33,414 nt of DNA from Fulvivirga kasyanovii (GCF_009711405.1 NZ_SMLW01000644.1:1-33414), one strand, 5' to 3'; numbered from the stretch's first letter, positions 17,057 to 25,883 are shown. The notes: generated by a model from the sequence alone, not told the origin. Program-made: numbers and translations.

Positions 17057-20000
17057 TTAGAATATTAAATTTAAACCTAACATGTAAGTACGTGGCTGAG
17101 GGTAAAAGCCATAGTCAATCCCTGAGGAAAGTGCTTCCCCGCTTGATACATCGGGATCGTAACCTCTGTATTTGGTGTAGGTGTACAGGTTATTTACCGA
17201 AGCATAGATCCTGAACTTGTTAATTCCCACTCTTTCAGTAAGTTCTGCTGGTAAGGTATATCCTAGCTGAATATTCCTTATACGCGCATATGAGCCATCT
17301 TCCACATAATAATCAGAGATCAGATTATTGTTATTAGCCCCGGTAGTTACTTTAGGGTCAGTGTTGGTAGAACCTTCACCTGTCCATCTTTCCAGGGTAT
17401 GGGCAGACTTATTGGTCAATGGAAGAAAACGGCTATAGTTTCTTAAAATATCATTGCCCAATGCTGAATAAATATTGGTAGAGAAGTCGATATTCCTGTA
17501 TCTCACATTTAAACTAACACCCATCGTAACATCAGGTATCGGACTACCAATCAGCGTTTTATCATCGTTATTATCAAGCTCCACTACACCATCTCCATCG
17601 CCATCTTTATATTTAAGGTCACCGGGCGAAGCGTTTTGCTGAGCAGGGTGCTGATCAATGTCTTCCTGACTCTGGAATACACCTTCTGTTTCCAGTCCGA
17701 AGAAATAGCCAATAGGGTAACCTACCTCAAACCTGGTTGCGGTTTGTCCTATCCCAAAACTTCCGCCCGGAATAAAGTCTACACCATTCGCCAGCTCAAC
17801 AGTTTCATTGGTCAGTGTACTCAGGTTATAGTTGACACTGAACTGCACATCATTGCTGATCTCACCATTGTAGCCAACAATGAACTCAAAGCCTCTGTTT
17901 TCAATGGTTCCAGCATTAATAAATGGGGCAGCACTACCGGGAGCACCTGACCCCAAAAGGCCTGATACCTGCGGTTGAAGCAGGAGGTCTTCCGTACGCT
18001 TCACAAAGTAATCTACGGAGGCAGATACCTTTCCTTCAAACAAACGAAGATCAAAACCGAAGTTAGCTTGCTTTAATTGCTCCCATTTTACATCCGGGTT
18101 GGATATCCTGCCAGGGGCACGGCCTGTAACTAATTCACCATTCAACACATAAACACCTTCTCCATTAAGCAAGCCTCTGTAAACGAAGTCCTGGATTTTG
18201 TCATTACCGGACACACCATAACTCGCCCTTAACTTCAATAGGTTAATAAAGCTTACATCAAAAAATGACTCGTCAGAAACTATCCAGGCCGCAGAGGCCG
18301 AAGGGAAGTATCCCACACGGTTATTCGGACCAAACCTGGTTGAGGCATCTCTCCTGACAATTAATGACAGCAGGTAGCGGTTTTCATAATCGTACTGTAC
18401 TCTTGTAAAGTATGACAACTGCCTGAAATCATATTGGTATGAAGTAGCAGTGTTTTCATCATTATTCGGATCTGCCGCAGAAATATCTGCGAACTCATAT
18501 GAATTGTAAGGAATATCAAAAGCTGTACCTGTCAAAGACTCTCCTCTTTCCTTTCTAACTGACATACCCAGCGTGACATCAAACCCATGTTTTTCGTTTA
18601 ATACCTTTTTATAGTTCACAAAGGTTTCCCAGATATTATCATAAAAAATTTGCTGGGTTTCCGATACCGAATTAAATACCGTCTGCACCTGCGAGTTAGT
18701 AAGAGTATCGAGTTTTGTGATCGGATCGAGGTTAGCATTTAATGTATTGTTTTGAACTTTGTTCTGGCCGTAATAGACATAAGGGTTAAAGGTCTTATTT
18801 CTCACATTGGCATAGTTGTATCCAAAACGAGTGGTTACTTTCAGGTAATCCAGGATGTCATAGGTTAATGACAGCTTGCCGGTCAGCTTATCCACCCTGT
18901 TCCTGTTAAAAGTATTCGCAATCTGAGCTAGCGGGTTGATCACTTCCGAACCCAGCCCATCAGCAAGAGTAAAGTTCCCATCCTGATCATAAACTGACAT
19001 GGTTGGTGCCATATTAATGGTATTATACAACACCGAGGCCTGACCATTTTCAGGCAGTGTACGTCTTGTTTCGTTGGCGTAAAGAAGTACGTTTTGGAAA
19101 GTCAGCTTATCGGATAGCTCCGTGGTGAAATTCATCCTGGTATTGTATCGCTGAAAACTAGCCTTATCACCACCAACAATACCTTCCTGATCAAAGTATG
19201 ATCCTCCTATGGAATAAGTTGTCTTCTCACCTCCTCCGTTAACAGACAGGTTGTAATTTTGAATCGGCGCCCTGTCGAAGACTTCATCCTGCCAGTCAGT
19301 ACCTTCTCCCAGGTTTACATTGGCAAACGGAGGAGTTTGTCCACCATTGGCGTAGGCCTCATTGGCCAGCACTGCATATTCTGTTGCATTAAGTAGTGCC
19401 AGTTTTCTGGAGGTTTCCTGTATACCATAGTAAGAGTCAAATGTAAAACGAGGTGCTGTATTTTGTTTTCCTTTTTTGGTCGTAATCAAAATCACACCAT
19501 TGGCTGCCTGTACACCATAGATAGAAGCTGAGGCATCTTTCAATACATTTATAGATTCTATATCATTTGGGTTCAATGCACTGAGGCCATCAACAGAGTA
19601 AGGCACATCATCCACCAGCACAAGCGGGTTGTTGTTACCATTAGTGGTTATACCCCTGATCCTGATATTGGCAGATCCCCCGGGAGATCCTGAGGCTGTA
19701 GTAACATTCACACCGGCCATCTGGCCTTGTAGCGCCTGCTCCAGGCGGGTAGGATTGAGTGCCTGAATTTCTTCGGCCTGCACTACCGATACGGCTCCCG
19801 TAAGTTCCTTTTTAGTAGTGGTACCATAACCGATCACCACTACTTCATTGAGTGCTGTAATATCGGGTGTAAGCACCAGGTCAATGGTAGTACGGTTGCC
19901 TACATTGATCTCCTCGGTAACATAGCCGATAAAGCTAAAGATCAATGATGCATTTTCGGGGACTTCAAGTCTGTAATTACCGCTGATGTCGGTAACCGTT

Positions 20001-20143
20001 CCCTGGCTGGTTCCTCGAACCAGTACGTTTACCCCTGGCAGTGGCTCGCCAGTTTCATCTTTTACTGTACCGGAAACTACACCCTGTGCATAGGTAAGTG
20101 TAGTAAGGAGCAGCAAAAGTGCTGTTAGTAAAGAGTTCTTCAT
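17057..20143 (-). CDS. susC: SusC/RagA-family TonB-dependent transporter
   Basis: 1028 residues: signal peptide 1-19, carboxypeptidase-regulatory-like domain about 21-95 (VSGTVKDETGEPLPGVNV), TonB-box region NEVVVIGYGTTTKKELTG at 99-116, plug domain about 117-230 with IRIRGI and ANGVILITTKKG, then a 22-strand barrel ending in an aromatic-rich PRTYMLGLNLIF. No anti-sigma-interacting (FecR-type) N-terminal extension is seen, so control by a sigma/anti-sigma pair is unlikely. It imports oligosaccharides across the outer membrane, powered by TonB-ExbBD, with SusD as lid. First gene of the PUL transcript, divergent from the membrane regulator. Confidence 0.97.
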   Translation of the reverse strand: MKNSLLTALLLLLTTLTYAQGVVSGTVKDETGEPLPGVNVLVRGTSQGTVTDISGNYRLEVPENASLIFSFIGYVTEEINVGNRTTIDLVLTPDITALNEVVVIGYGTTTKKELTGAVSVVQAEEIQALNPTRLEQALQGQMAGVNVTTASGSPGGSANIRIRGITTNGNNNPLVLVDDVPYSVDGLSALNPNDIESINVLKDASASIYGVQAANGVILITTKKGKQNTAPRFTFDSYYGIQETSRKLALLNATEYAVLANEAYANGGQTPPFANVNLGEGTDWQDEVFDRAPIQNYNLSVNGGGEKTTYSIGGSYFDQEGIVGGDKASFQRYNTRMNFTTELSDKLTFQNVLLYANETRRTLPENGQASVLYNTINMAPTMSVYDQDGNFTLADGLGSEVINPLAQIANTFNRNRVDKLTGKLSLTYDILDYLKVTTRFGYNYANVRNKTFNPYVYYGQNKVQNNTLNANLDPITKLDTLTNSQVQTVFNSVSETQQIFYDNIWETFVNYKKVLNEKHGFDVTLGMSVRKERGESLTGTAFDIPYNSYEFADISAADPNNDENTATSYQYDFRQLSYFTRVQYDYENRYLLSLIVRRDASTRFGPNNRVGYFPSASAAWIVSDESFFDVSFINLLKLRASYGVSGNDKIQDFVYRGLLNGEGVYVLNGELVTGRAPGRISNPDVKWEQLKQANFGFDLRLFEGKVSASVDYFVKRTEDLLLQPQVSGLLGSGAPGSAAPFINAGTIENRGFEFIVGYNGEISNDVQFSVNYNLSTLTNETVELANGVDFIPGGSFGIGQTATRFEVGYPIGYFFGLETEGVFQSQEDIDQHPAQQNASPGDLKYKDGDGDGVVELDNNDDKTLIGSPIPDVTMGVSLNVRYRNIDFSTNIYSALGNDILRNYSRFLPLTNKSAHTLERWTGEGSTNTDPKVTTGANNNNLISDYYVEDGSYARIRNIQLGYTLPAELTERVGINKFRIYASVNNLYTYTKYRGYDPDVSSGEALSSGIDYGFYPQPRTYMLGLNLIF

Positions 20144-20169
20144 ATTATATTAATTGGTTGAGGGTTAAC

Positions 20170-20191
20170 GAAATGGATATAACTCCATTTC
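20170..20191 (-). repeat. Hairpin in the susC leader
   Basis: GAAATGGA (20170-20177), six bases, TCCATTTC (20184-20191): a perfect 8-bp stem 27 bases before the susC start. It could form in the leader mRNA and affect translation; no U tract follows. Confidence 0.5.
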
Positions 20192-20329
20192 CAGCCATCA
20201 AGGAAGATGAAACCGCACGCAAAGGCAAAAAACATACTACATCATAACTACATCAACCCTATTTTTCCATTTTATCAAAACTTCATCAAAACAACTATAA
20301 ATGAGCCGTTTATAGGCATTCAGAGGCAC

Positions 20330-20357
20330 TGGAAACGTTTCCGAAACTTCACGTTTC
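20330..20357. promoter_or_regulatory. LacI/cre-like operator cluster upstream of susC
   Basis: TGGAAACGTTTCCG at 20330-20343 contains the 12-bp perfect palindrome GGAAACGTTTCC and matches TGNAANCGNWNNCA at all but the last base. It overlaps a second inverted pair, GAAAC (20343-20347) and GTTTC (20353-20357), so four half-sites lie in tandem. It lies about 95 bases upstream of the regulator start and about 190 upstream of susC. Confidence 0.55.
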
Positions 20358-20436
20358 TATTACTTCACTATTCTATTCTAAATACATCATTAATTTTTTA
20401 CCTTTAAAAATCAACAACTGTATTGGTACACTGACT

Positions 20437-23349
20437 ATGGTTAAAAACTACCTGTTGTTTTGCTTCATGATGTGTTGCCTTTTGCTCAATGGCCAGGCGC
20501 AGAATTATGATTTGGGGTTGCCATTTATAAAATACTACTCTACCCGTGAGTACAATGGCGGTATCCAAAACTGGGCAATAGCCCAAAATAAATACGGGCT
20601 GATCTATGTCGCTAATAATTTCGGCGTACTTGAGTTTGACGGGTCGTCGTGGAATATTTTTACCCTGAGCAGTGGCAGCAAGGTAAGGCATATCTCCATA
20701 GGCTCTGACGGCAAGGTATATGTTGCCAGTCAGGGCGATTTTGGTTATCTATTTCCTGATAGTACAGGAGAATTATCATATACTTCCCTTGCCGACAGTT
20801 TACCTGCCAAATACAGGAATTTCGACGAAGCCTGGCGGGTATTCCAGGACCATGACCGTCTGGTATTTTGCACTTTCCGGCAAATTTTCATTTATCATGC
20901 CGACGGAAAAATTGGTGTAATAGACCCGGAACAGGCACCTGAAAACTTTTTCTATACCAATCATCAGCTTTATGTAAACCAGCTTGAGGTGGGCCTCTCC
21001 TACCTTGATGGCAGTGCTCTGAAGATACTGCCCGGAGGTGAGAGCCTAAAAGGAATGACTGTGACCGGTCTGCTCAACCGACCTAATAATGAGCTTTGGG
21101 TGGCTACCTTGCACAACGGCATATTCATTTATAACGGCAGCAGTTTTGAGCCATGGAGCGTGAAGAACAACGAAGTATTTAAAAGCTCAGCGATCAATTG
21201 TGCTTTGCGCCTGAGGAACGGTAATTATGCATTGGGCTCTCAAAACAACGGCCTGTATATTGTTTCTCCGGAGGGTGAGATACTTCTTCACCTCAACAAA
21301 ACCAAAGGGCTGAACAACCGGACCGTACTCAGCCTCTTTGAAGATGCTCAAAACAACCTGTGGCTGGGACACAACAATGGCATTACCTCTATTGAGCTCG
21401 ACATGCCTTTTACCTACATCAACGAACAGGTCGGATTGCCAGGAACGGGCTATGATGGTTACCTTGACAACAACACATTATACCTGGGCACCAACAATGG
21501 GCTCTATATGAAAAGATTAAACGAAGGTAGCGGTAAAAACTACCAGTTTATAGAGGGCACAGAAGGTCAGGTGTACAGCATCAATAAAGTAAATGACCAT
21601 CTGCTGGTCGGGCATCATAATGGGGCTTTTCTGCTAAAAGATAATTCTGTTTCCAAAATTTCGGATGTCCTGGGGGCCTGGACCTTTCTAAAGTTAAAAG
21701 ACAGGCCCGGGTATATCATAGAAGGCACATACAAGGGACTGGTATTACATCAGGAAATCGGAGGGAATATTGTGTTTCTGCATAAGATAAAGGGCTTTGA
21801 TGAGTCCTCAAGGGTAATGGAACTCAGTGAAGATGGTGATATTTGGATGACCCATGGTTATAAGGGTGTTTACAAGCTCAGGCTGAACGATAAGCTGGAT
21901 TCCATATCATCGGTAAAATATTACGGTACAGAAGCAGGTCTCCCTTCAAATGCTTTAATCAACGTATTCCGAATCAGGAACAGGTTGGTGTTTACTACAG
22001 AAAATCAGATTTATCGCTACGATGAAAGTACTGACAGATTCGTGGTTGATGAATTTTTTAAAGACTTTTTCAACAATGATCCGGTTATAGCCCTTGCAGA
22101 AGACCCGTATCAAAACATATACTACATGACGATTCGGGAAATAGGGATACTGGAAAAGGACGCAAGCGGGGAATATCACAAAAAGACCAGCATTTTTAAC
22201 AAGTTGAAAGATATGTTGAATGATGACCTGCAAAACGTGTCTATTCTCAGCGCCAACCAGGCACTTTACGCGGCCAAGGAAGGCTTTGTACTCTATACCG
22301 CAGGCTCGGCAAACATTACTGACCAGCCTTTCCATACGCTTTTACGACGGGTCAGCCTTACAGGAAACAGCAACACCACTTTGTTTTACGGGCATTATTT
22401 AAACAACGGAGAGGTGACCAATCAGCAGCCTAAAACATATGTACGGAAAATACCCTATGAGCAGAACTCGATTCAATTTAGCTATAGTGCAACCTTTGTA
22501 GATGGTTTAGAAAAGACCATGTATCAGTATTGGCTGGAAAATGGTGAGAAAAACTGGAGCGAATGGACGACAAGAACGGATAAAGAATATACTAACCTGC
22601 ACGAAGGCACCTATACCTTTCATGTACGCGCGAAGAATATTTATGGTAAGCTAAGTGAACCGACATCTTACAAGTTTATCATATTGCCGCCCTGGTACCG
22701 TACAAACCTTGCCTATACTATCTATGCCGGGTTTATTCTCACGTGTCTGTACATTGCTTTTTACCTGTTTGACAAAAAACATAAAAAGGAAAAGCACCGC
22801 CTGACGATGAAGCAGGAGAAGGAACTACACAAAAAAGAAACGGAAATAGAGTCCATCACCAGAAAATCTGAGGAAGAAATACAGCGCCTGAAAAATGAAA
22901 AATTAAAAGCGGAGATCGATAGCAAGAATAAGGAACTGGCCACCTCTACTATGCACCTGATCAACAAAAACGGGTTTATAGCTAGTATAAAAAGTAACTT
23001 GGGAAGCATTTCGAAGAGGAGTAAAAACCAGGAAGTCAAACATGAACTGAAGAAAATCATTAGCAATATAGACCGGAATATTTCCCAGGACGATGATTGG
23101 GAGCATTTCGCCTTCCATTTTGACCAGGTGCATGGAGATTTCACCACGCGACTCAAAGAGTCATTTCCTGACCTAAGCCCTCAGGAAATGAAATTAAGTG
23201 CTTATCTGCGAATGAACCTTTCTACCAAGGAAATAGCACACCTTTTGAATATTTCGGTCCGGGGAGTAGAGATTGCACGGTACAGGTTAAGGAAAAAACT
23301 GGAGCTGGACAGATCTGTTAATTTGCAGGAGTTTATACTTAAATTTTAG
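20437..23349 (+). CDS. Membrane-spanning propeller/Y_Y_Y sensor with LuxR-type HTH, PUL regulator
   Basis: 970 residues. Signal peptide to about 22, then beta-propeller repeats of the two-component-regulator propeller type to about 650 (for example NGLYIVSPEGEI, NNLWLGHNNGI, DIWMTHGYKGVYKL). A Y_Y_Y domain follows at about 668-750 (YQYWLENGEKNWSEWT, TYTFHVRAKN), one membrane helix at about 757-778, and a Lys/Glu-rich coiled coil at about 780-850. A LuxR-type HTH occupies 913-963 (LSPQEMKLSAYLRMNLSTKE, then the recognition helix GVEIARYRLRKKL). No histidine kinase or receiver domain lies between, so it is a one-polypeptide sensor and DNA-binding protein. Divergent from susC, it is the obvious candidate to sense beta-glucan fragments and activate the PUL (inference). 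Confidence 0.92.
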   Translation: MVKNYLLFCFMMCCLLLNGQAQNYDLGLPFIKYYSTREYNGGIQNWAIAQNKYGLIYVANNFGVLEFDGSSWNIFTLSSGSKVRHISIGSDGKVYVASQGDFGYLFPDSTGELSYTSLADSLPAKYRNFDEAWRVFQDHDRLVFCTFRQIFIYHADGKIGVIDPEQAPENFFYTNHQLYVNQLEVGLSYLDGSALKILPGGESLKGMTVTGLLNRPNNELWVATLHNGIFIYNGSSFEPWSVKNNEVFKSSAINCALRLRNGNYALGSQNNGLYIVSPEGEILLHLNKTKGLNNRTVLSLFEDAQNNLWLGHNNGITSIELDMPFTYINEQVGLPGTGYDGYLDNNTLYLGTNNGLYMKRLNEGSGKNYQFIEGTEGQVYSINKVNDHLLVGHHNGAFLLKDNSVSKISDVLGAWTFLKLKDRPGYIIEGTYKGLVLHQEIGGNIVFLHKIKGFDESSRVMELSEDGDIWMTHGYKGVYKLRLNDKLDSISSVKYYGTEAGLPSNALINVFRIRNRLVFTTENQIYRYDESTDRFVVDEFFKDFFNNDPVIALAEDPYQNIYYMTIREIGILEKDASGEYHKKTSIFNKLKDMLNDDLQNVSILSANQALYAAKEGFVLYTAGSANITDQPFHTLLRRVSLTGNSNTTLFYGHYLNNGEVTNQQPKTYVRKIPYEQNSIQFSYSATFVDGLEKTMYQYWLENGEKNWSEWTTRTDKEYTNLHEGTYTFHVRAKNIYGKLSEPTSYKFIILPPWYRTNLAYTIYAGFILTCLYIAFYLFDKKHKKEKHRLTMKQEKELHKKETEIESITRKSEEEIQRLKNEKLKAEIDSKNKELATSTMHLINKNGFIASIKSNLGSISKRSKNQEVKHELKKIISNIDRNISQDDDWEHFAFHFDQVHGDFTTRLKESFPDLSPQEMKLSAYLRMNLSTKEIAHLLNISVRGVEIARYRLRKKLELDRSVNLQEFILKF

Positions 23350-23373
23350 GCGCCCAGGCTTTGCGGGCGCCTA
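23347..23373. terminator. GC-rich hairpin after the regulator gene, bidirectional
   Basis: TAGGCGCCC (23347-23355) pairs with GGGCGCCTA (23365-23373), loop nine bases; the stem includes the regulator's TAG stop. It stands out in an AT-rich region between two convergent genes. Only short T runs follow (TTCTTTCTATTT), so termination efficiency is uncertain. Confidence 0.6.
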
Positions 23374-23384
23374 CCGGATTCTTT

Positions 23385-23786
23385 CTATTTCTCCATTAGG
23401 AATGCTATGGCGCTCTCTTCATCCTGTACGATCTTAAAAGGCATGTCAAATTTATTGACCACCGCTAATATCATATTTAAGTAGTAGCGTTTAAACACAT
23501 TACCACTGGTGATAACTGCCGACCTTTTACAACCAGCATTAATAGAGGCCGGTACCATTTCGGCTTCAAACCATTTGCGGTTTTCCGGAGATACTACCCC
23601 CTGATTTCTGGTATCAGATAAAAACCGTGAAACTACATTGCCCTTCTGCGCCCAATCCAATAGCACTAAAAACGGCTTCTTATATTCTTCCTGTTTCGGG
23701 TTTCCCTGCCATATTATTTTCCCTATATACTTCTCAGGGTCATATAAAACCCTCGCATAAGGCTCATTCATCAATTCTATATCCAT
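23385..23786 (-). CDS. STAS/SEC14-like small cytoplasmic protein
   Basis: 133 residues, no signal or membrane segment. The arrangement of a beta-rich start, a central helix pair (ENRKWFEAEMVPASINAGCK), a strand (RSAVITSG) and a closing helix with ESAIAFLMEK resembles small Bacteroidota proteins annotated as STAS/SEC14-domain. Such proteins are thought to sense or bind small ligands; none is known for this one. A promoter fit lies just upstream (23825-23856), so it is probably a single-gene unit, convergent with the PUL regulator. Confidence 0.72.
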   Translation of the reverse strand: MDIELMNEPYARVLYDPEKYIGKIIWQGNPKQEEYKKPFLVLLDWAQKGNVVSRFLSDTRNQGVVSPENRKWFEAEMVPASINAGCKRSAVITSGNVFKRYYLNMILAVVNKFDMPFKIVQDEESAIAFLMEK

Positions 23787-23824
23787 AAAAAATGTACTAA
23801 GTAGCTTGCTATAGTTTAAAACCT

Positions 23825-23856
23825 AAAATATAAACAAATAACAAATACTATTCAAA
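23825..23856 (-). promoter_or_regulatory. Promoter of the STAS/SEC14-like gene
   Basis: Minus strand: TTTG (23853-23856), 20 bases, TATATTTT (23825-23832), seven of eight with TAnnTTTG. It leaves a leader of about 30 bases before the ATG at 23786. Confidence 0.5.
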
Positions 23857-23904
23857 GAACAATGGTTCCCGAAAACCGAAAAATTATACCTGAAATCGCC
23901 TGAT

Positions 23905-24387
23905 TTATGACTGAGTATCGAAAGCTGCTGCATATTTATCCAACAACCAAGACCACCCCTGAGCGGAGGCCAGGCCCGCCACATACTGCTGCCAGCCCTC
24001 CCCATGCCTTGAAAATGAATGGTGATTTACCTGAACATGGGTTTGGGAGTCCTCTGCCTCAAATCGCACCTCAACAATACTGGCTTTATCCGAATCCGGC
24101 ACCGGGTCACGATTTAAACCTATTTGCCAGGTAAATGTGATGGCATAAGGAGGCTCATACCTTATCACCCTCCCCCAGTCGCACTCAAAGCCATTCGGAC
24201 CTCGTTCAAAGCACCTTCCTCCTTGTTTTGGCTCTATGGCTATAAAGTCCAGTACCTCCTGGCTCCAGGTGTACTCCTGAGGCCACCATTCATGAAACTT
24301 ATTGACAAACATTTCAAATGCCTTTTCCGGAGGTTCTTCAACTGTTATACTTCGATGTACTGACTCTTCTACTTTATCGTTTTTCAT
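23905..24387 (-). CDS. SRPBCC (AHSA1-type) ligand-binding domain protein
   Basis: 160 residues from the ATG at 24387; a TTG 24 bases upstream in frame is a poorer start. The single domain shows the START/AHSA1 pattern: EEPPEKAFEMFVNKFHEWWP at the start, GGRCFERGPNGFECDWGRVI, the strand YAITFTWQI, and a C-terminal amphipathic helix (GWQQYVAGLASAQGWSWLLD). These domains form a helix-grip fold with a hydrophobic pocket. The ligand is unknown. It lies downstream of the FKBP gene but beyond a strong terminator, so it is probably transcribed separately. Confidence 0.87.
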   Translation of the reverse strand: MKNDKVEESVHRSITVEEPPEKAFEMFVNKFHEWWPQEYTWSQEVLDFIAIEPKQGGRCFERGPNGFECDWGRVIRYEPPYAITFTWQIGLNRDPVPDSDKASIVEVRFEAEDSQTHVQVNHHSFSRHGEGWQQYVAGLASAQGWSWLLDKYAAAFDTQS

Positions 24388-24430
24388 AATAACTAAAGCT
24401 TTTAGGCTCAAAAGTTACAAAATCTACCTC

Positions 24431-24464
24431 AAAAAAAATGCCTGCTATCTTCCGACAGCAGGCA
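24431..24464 (-). terminator. Intrinsic terminator of the FKBP gene
   Basis: TGCCTGCT (24439-24446) and AGCAGGCA (24457-24464) form an 8-bp stem with a 10-base loop. On the minus strand it is followed by a run of eight U (complement of 24431-24438). It starts 29 bases after the FKBP stop. Confidence 0.88.
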
Positions 24465-24492
24465 CCCCTATCAATCTATCACGTACTCAAAA

Positions 24493-25440
24493 TTAATTCG
24501 TATCCACAAGCTCTACATTATACAAGAGCGGAGAGAAGGGCAAAATCCTTGTCAATAAGATCTGGTCCTGCACGAGCTCGTCGCGCACGGAAGAAGGAAA
24601 GACCTGTATACTACCTCCAAATGCCAGCTTTGATGGCATTACGAAGGTAGCCTTACCTCCTTCTTTCATTTTCAGAATTCCTTCCTTTAGGCCCTTTACG
24701 ATATAGCCCCCATTCAGATCTATAGATACAGGTTGGCTGGGGTTGGTCTTATCCACCAGTGTACTATCCAGATAACGGCACTCATAATGGATCTTTACCC
24801 TGCTCATGCTGGTTGGCTGCGTACCCGTACCCTGCAATGTCTGGTTATAAATAAGCCCGGAGGATAGCTCCTCTTTATCCGTTACGGCTTTTGCGTCTAA
24901 ATATTCCCTTAGCTCCTTCATTTCTTCATTATAGCGCTCATCTATCGTTTGAACACCGGCAACCTCCAGCTCCATGATAAATATGGAATTGGCATCAAAG
25001 TCATCAGCTTTATAGTCTCCATAAGCCAATGTGGAAGGAATATAGAACCTGAACCTCTCTCCTGTTTTCATCAGGTGAACAGCATAGTCCAGCCCAAGCG
25101 GAATTACACTTTTGTAGTCGTGCAGAAACCTAACCGGTGCCAATGAATCAGTTGTTTTTTCCAATTGCTTGCCTTCAAGCGTTTTGATATCATAAAAAAC
25201 AGAAATGATGTCATTAGTCCTCACCGTTTCGCCCTGAGGGTTTTCTTCTAAAACTTCATAATAAATACCACTGGCATCTTTGGTTGCTGAGATACTCTTG
25301 TCCGAGAGGTATTTGGTGATCTTTTCATCCTCCTCCCTTCTCAATCGTTCAAGCTGGGTTTCTTCTTCTTTACACGAAGAAAAAATTGAGACTAACAGTG
25401 ACATTCCTATCACATGCGCAATCGGTCTAATTGTTATCAT
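24493..25440 (-). CDS. Two-domain FKBP-type peptidyl-prolyl isomerase lipoprotein
   Basis: 315 residues with a lipoprotein signal ending at Cys23, followed by KEEE, a sequence that often sends lipoproteins to the cell surface in this phylum. Two FKBP-like domains follow: about 76-160 (LMKTGERFRFYIPSTLAYGD) and about 212-315 (GLKEGILKMKEGGKATFVMP, then SKLAFGG). The family speeds cis-trans isomerisation of prolyl bonds and can act as a chaperone for envelope proteins. The first domain departs more from the active-site consensus and may be structural. A strong terminator follows, so it looks monocistronic. Confidence 0.9.
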   Translation of the reverse strand: MITIRPIAHVIGMSLLVSIFSSCKEEETQLERLRREEDEKITKYLSDKSISATKDASGIYYEVLEENPQGETVRTNDIISVFYDIKTLEGKQLEKTTDSLAPVRFLHDYKSVIPLGLDYAVHLMKTGERFRFYIPSTLAYGDYKADDFDANSIFIMELEVAGVQTIDERYNEEMKELREYLDAKAVTDKEELSSGLIYNQTLQGTGTQPTSMSRVKIHYECRYLDSTLVDKTNPSQPVSIDLNGGYIVKGLKEGILKMKEGGKATFVMPSKLAFGGSIQVFPSSVRDELVQDQILLTRILPFSPLLYNVELVDTN

Positions 25441-25649
25441 ATAAGTAAGATCGTTTTACTATTTATATGACACACCTGAATGCAGCATAGTTGGAACAGC
25501 AACCTAAAAAAATTGACAAGAAAAGTTCCATAAATGCACAAGAGGCTATATATCAGGAAGAAAACAGTAGAAATTATTTGAGAAAAAATAAATAAGTTTA
25601 AACACCTATCAGGTTATGAAAATCTCAAAGAGTTACTCAACAGGTTTGG

Positions 25650-25883
25650 TTACCCTTCGAGTTCTTCGCAGTGAAAGCCCAGCTCTTTCAAACTGGCAAT
25701 CACATCACGGGTCCCGATGCCACGACTTACCACCCTGAGGATGTGGTCACAGTCCTGAATGTCAATATTCCAGTCTTCGATATCATCAGTGGTATCGAGC
25801 ACCTCAGCCAGGGATGCCACCTGAACAGCATTAGTTATATTGGTTTTAAATACAAGTATATTGTCAATAATTGATGAACCCAT
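25650..25883 (-). CDS. Small ferredoxin-fold-like protein lacking the CxxC metal site
   Basis: 77 residues from the ATG at 25883, preferred over an upstream in-frame start that would overlap the zinc-domain gene. The pattern NILVFKTNITNAVQVASLAE, then a strand pair (DWNIDIQDCDHILRVVS) and a helix ending in LKELGFHCEELEG resembles the beta-alpha-beta-beta-alpha-beta plan of heavy-metal-associated domains, but the loop that would hold CxxC reads TNITNAV. Metal transport is therefore unlikely. It is 76 bases downstream of the Ada-type zinc-domain gene on the same strand. I do not know its function. Confidence 0.72.
   Translation of the reverse strand: MGSSIIDNILVFKTNITNAVQVASLAEVLDTTDDIEDWNIDIQDCDHILRVVSRGIGTRDVIASLKELGFHCEELEG

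Larger units (their letters stand above)
20144..20436. promoter_or_regulatory. Divergent control region between susC and the PUL regulator
   Basis: A 293-base AT-rich gap with no gene. A possible minus-strand susC promoter is TTG (20254-20256), 17 bases, TATGTTTT (20229-20236), which leaves a leader of about 80 bases; the spacing is two shorter than ideal. A weak plus-strand -7 match, TACCTTTA at 20399-20406, could serve the regulator. An operator-like cluster at 20330-20357 and a leader hairpin at 20170-20191 are listed separately. Confidence 0.6.

Noticed and set aside
22761-23156. Antisense frame of 131 codons within the PUL regulator, rich in Ser, Phe and Leu
   Set aside because: It mirrors the Lys/Glu-rich coiled coil of the real gene; the composition is a reading-frame artefact.
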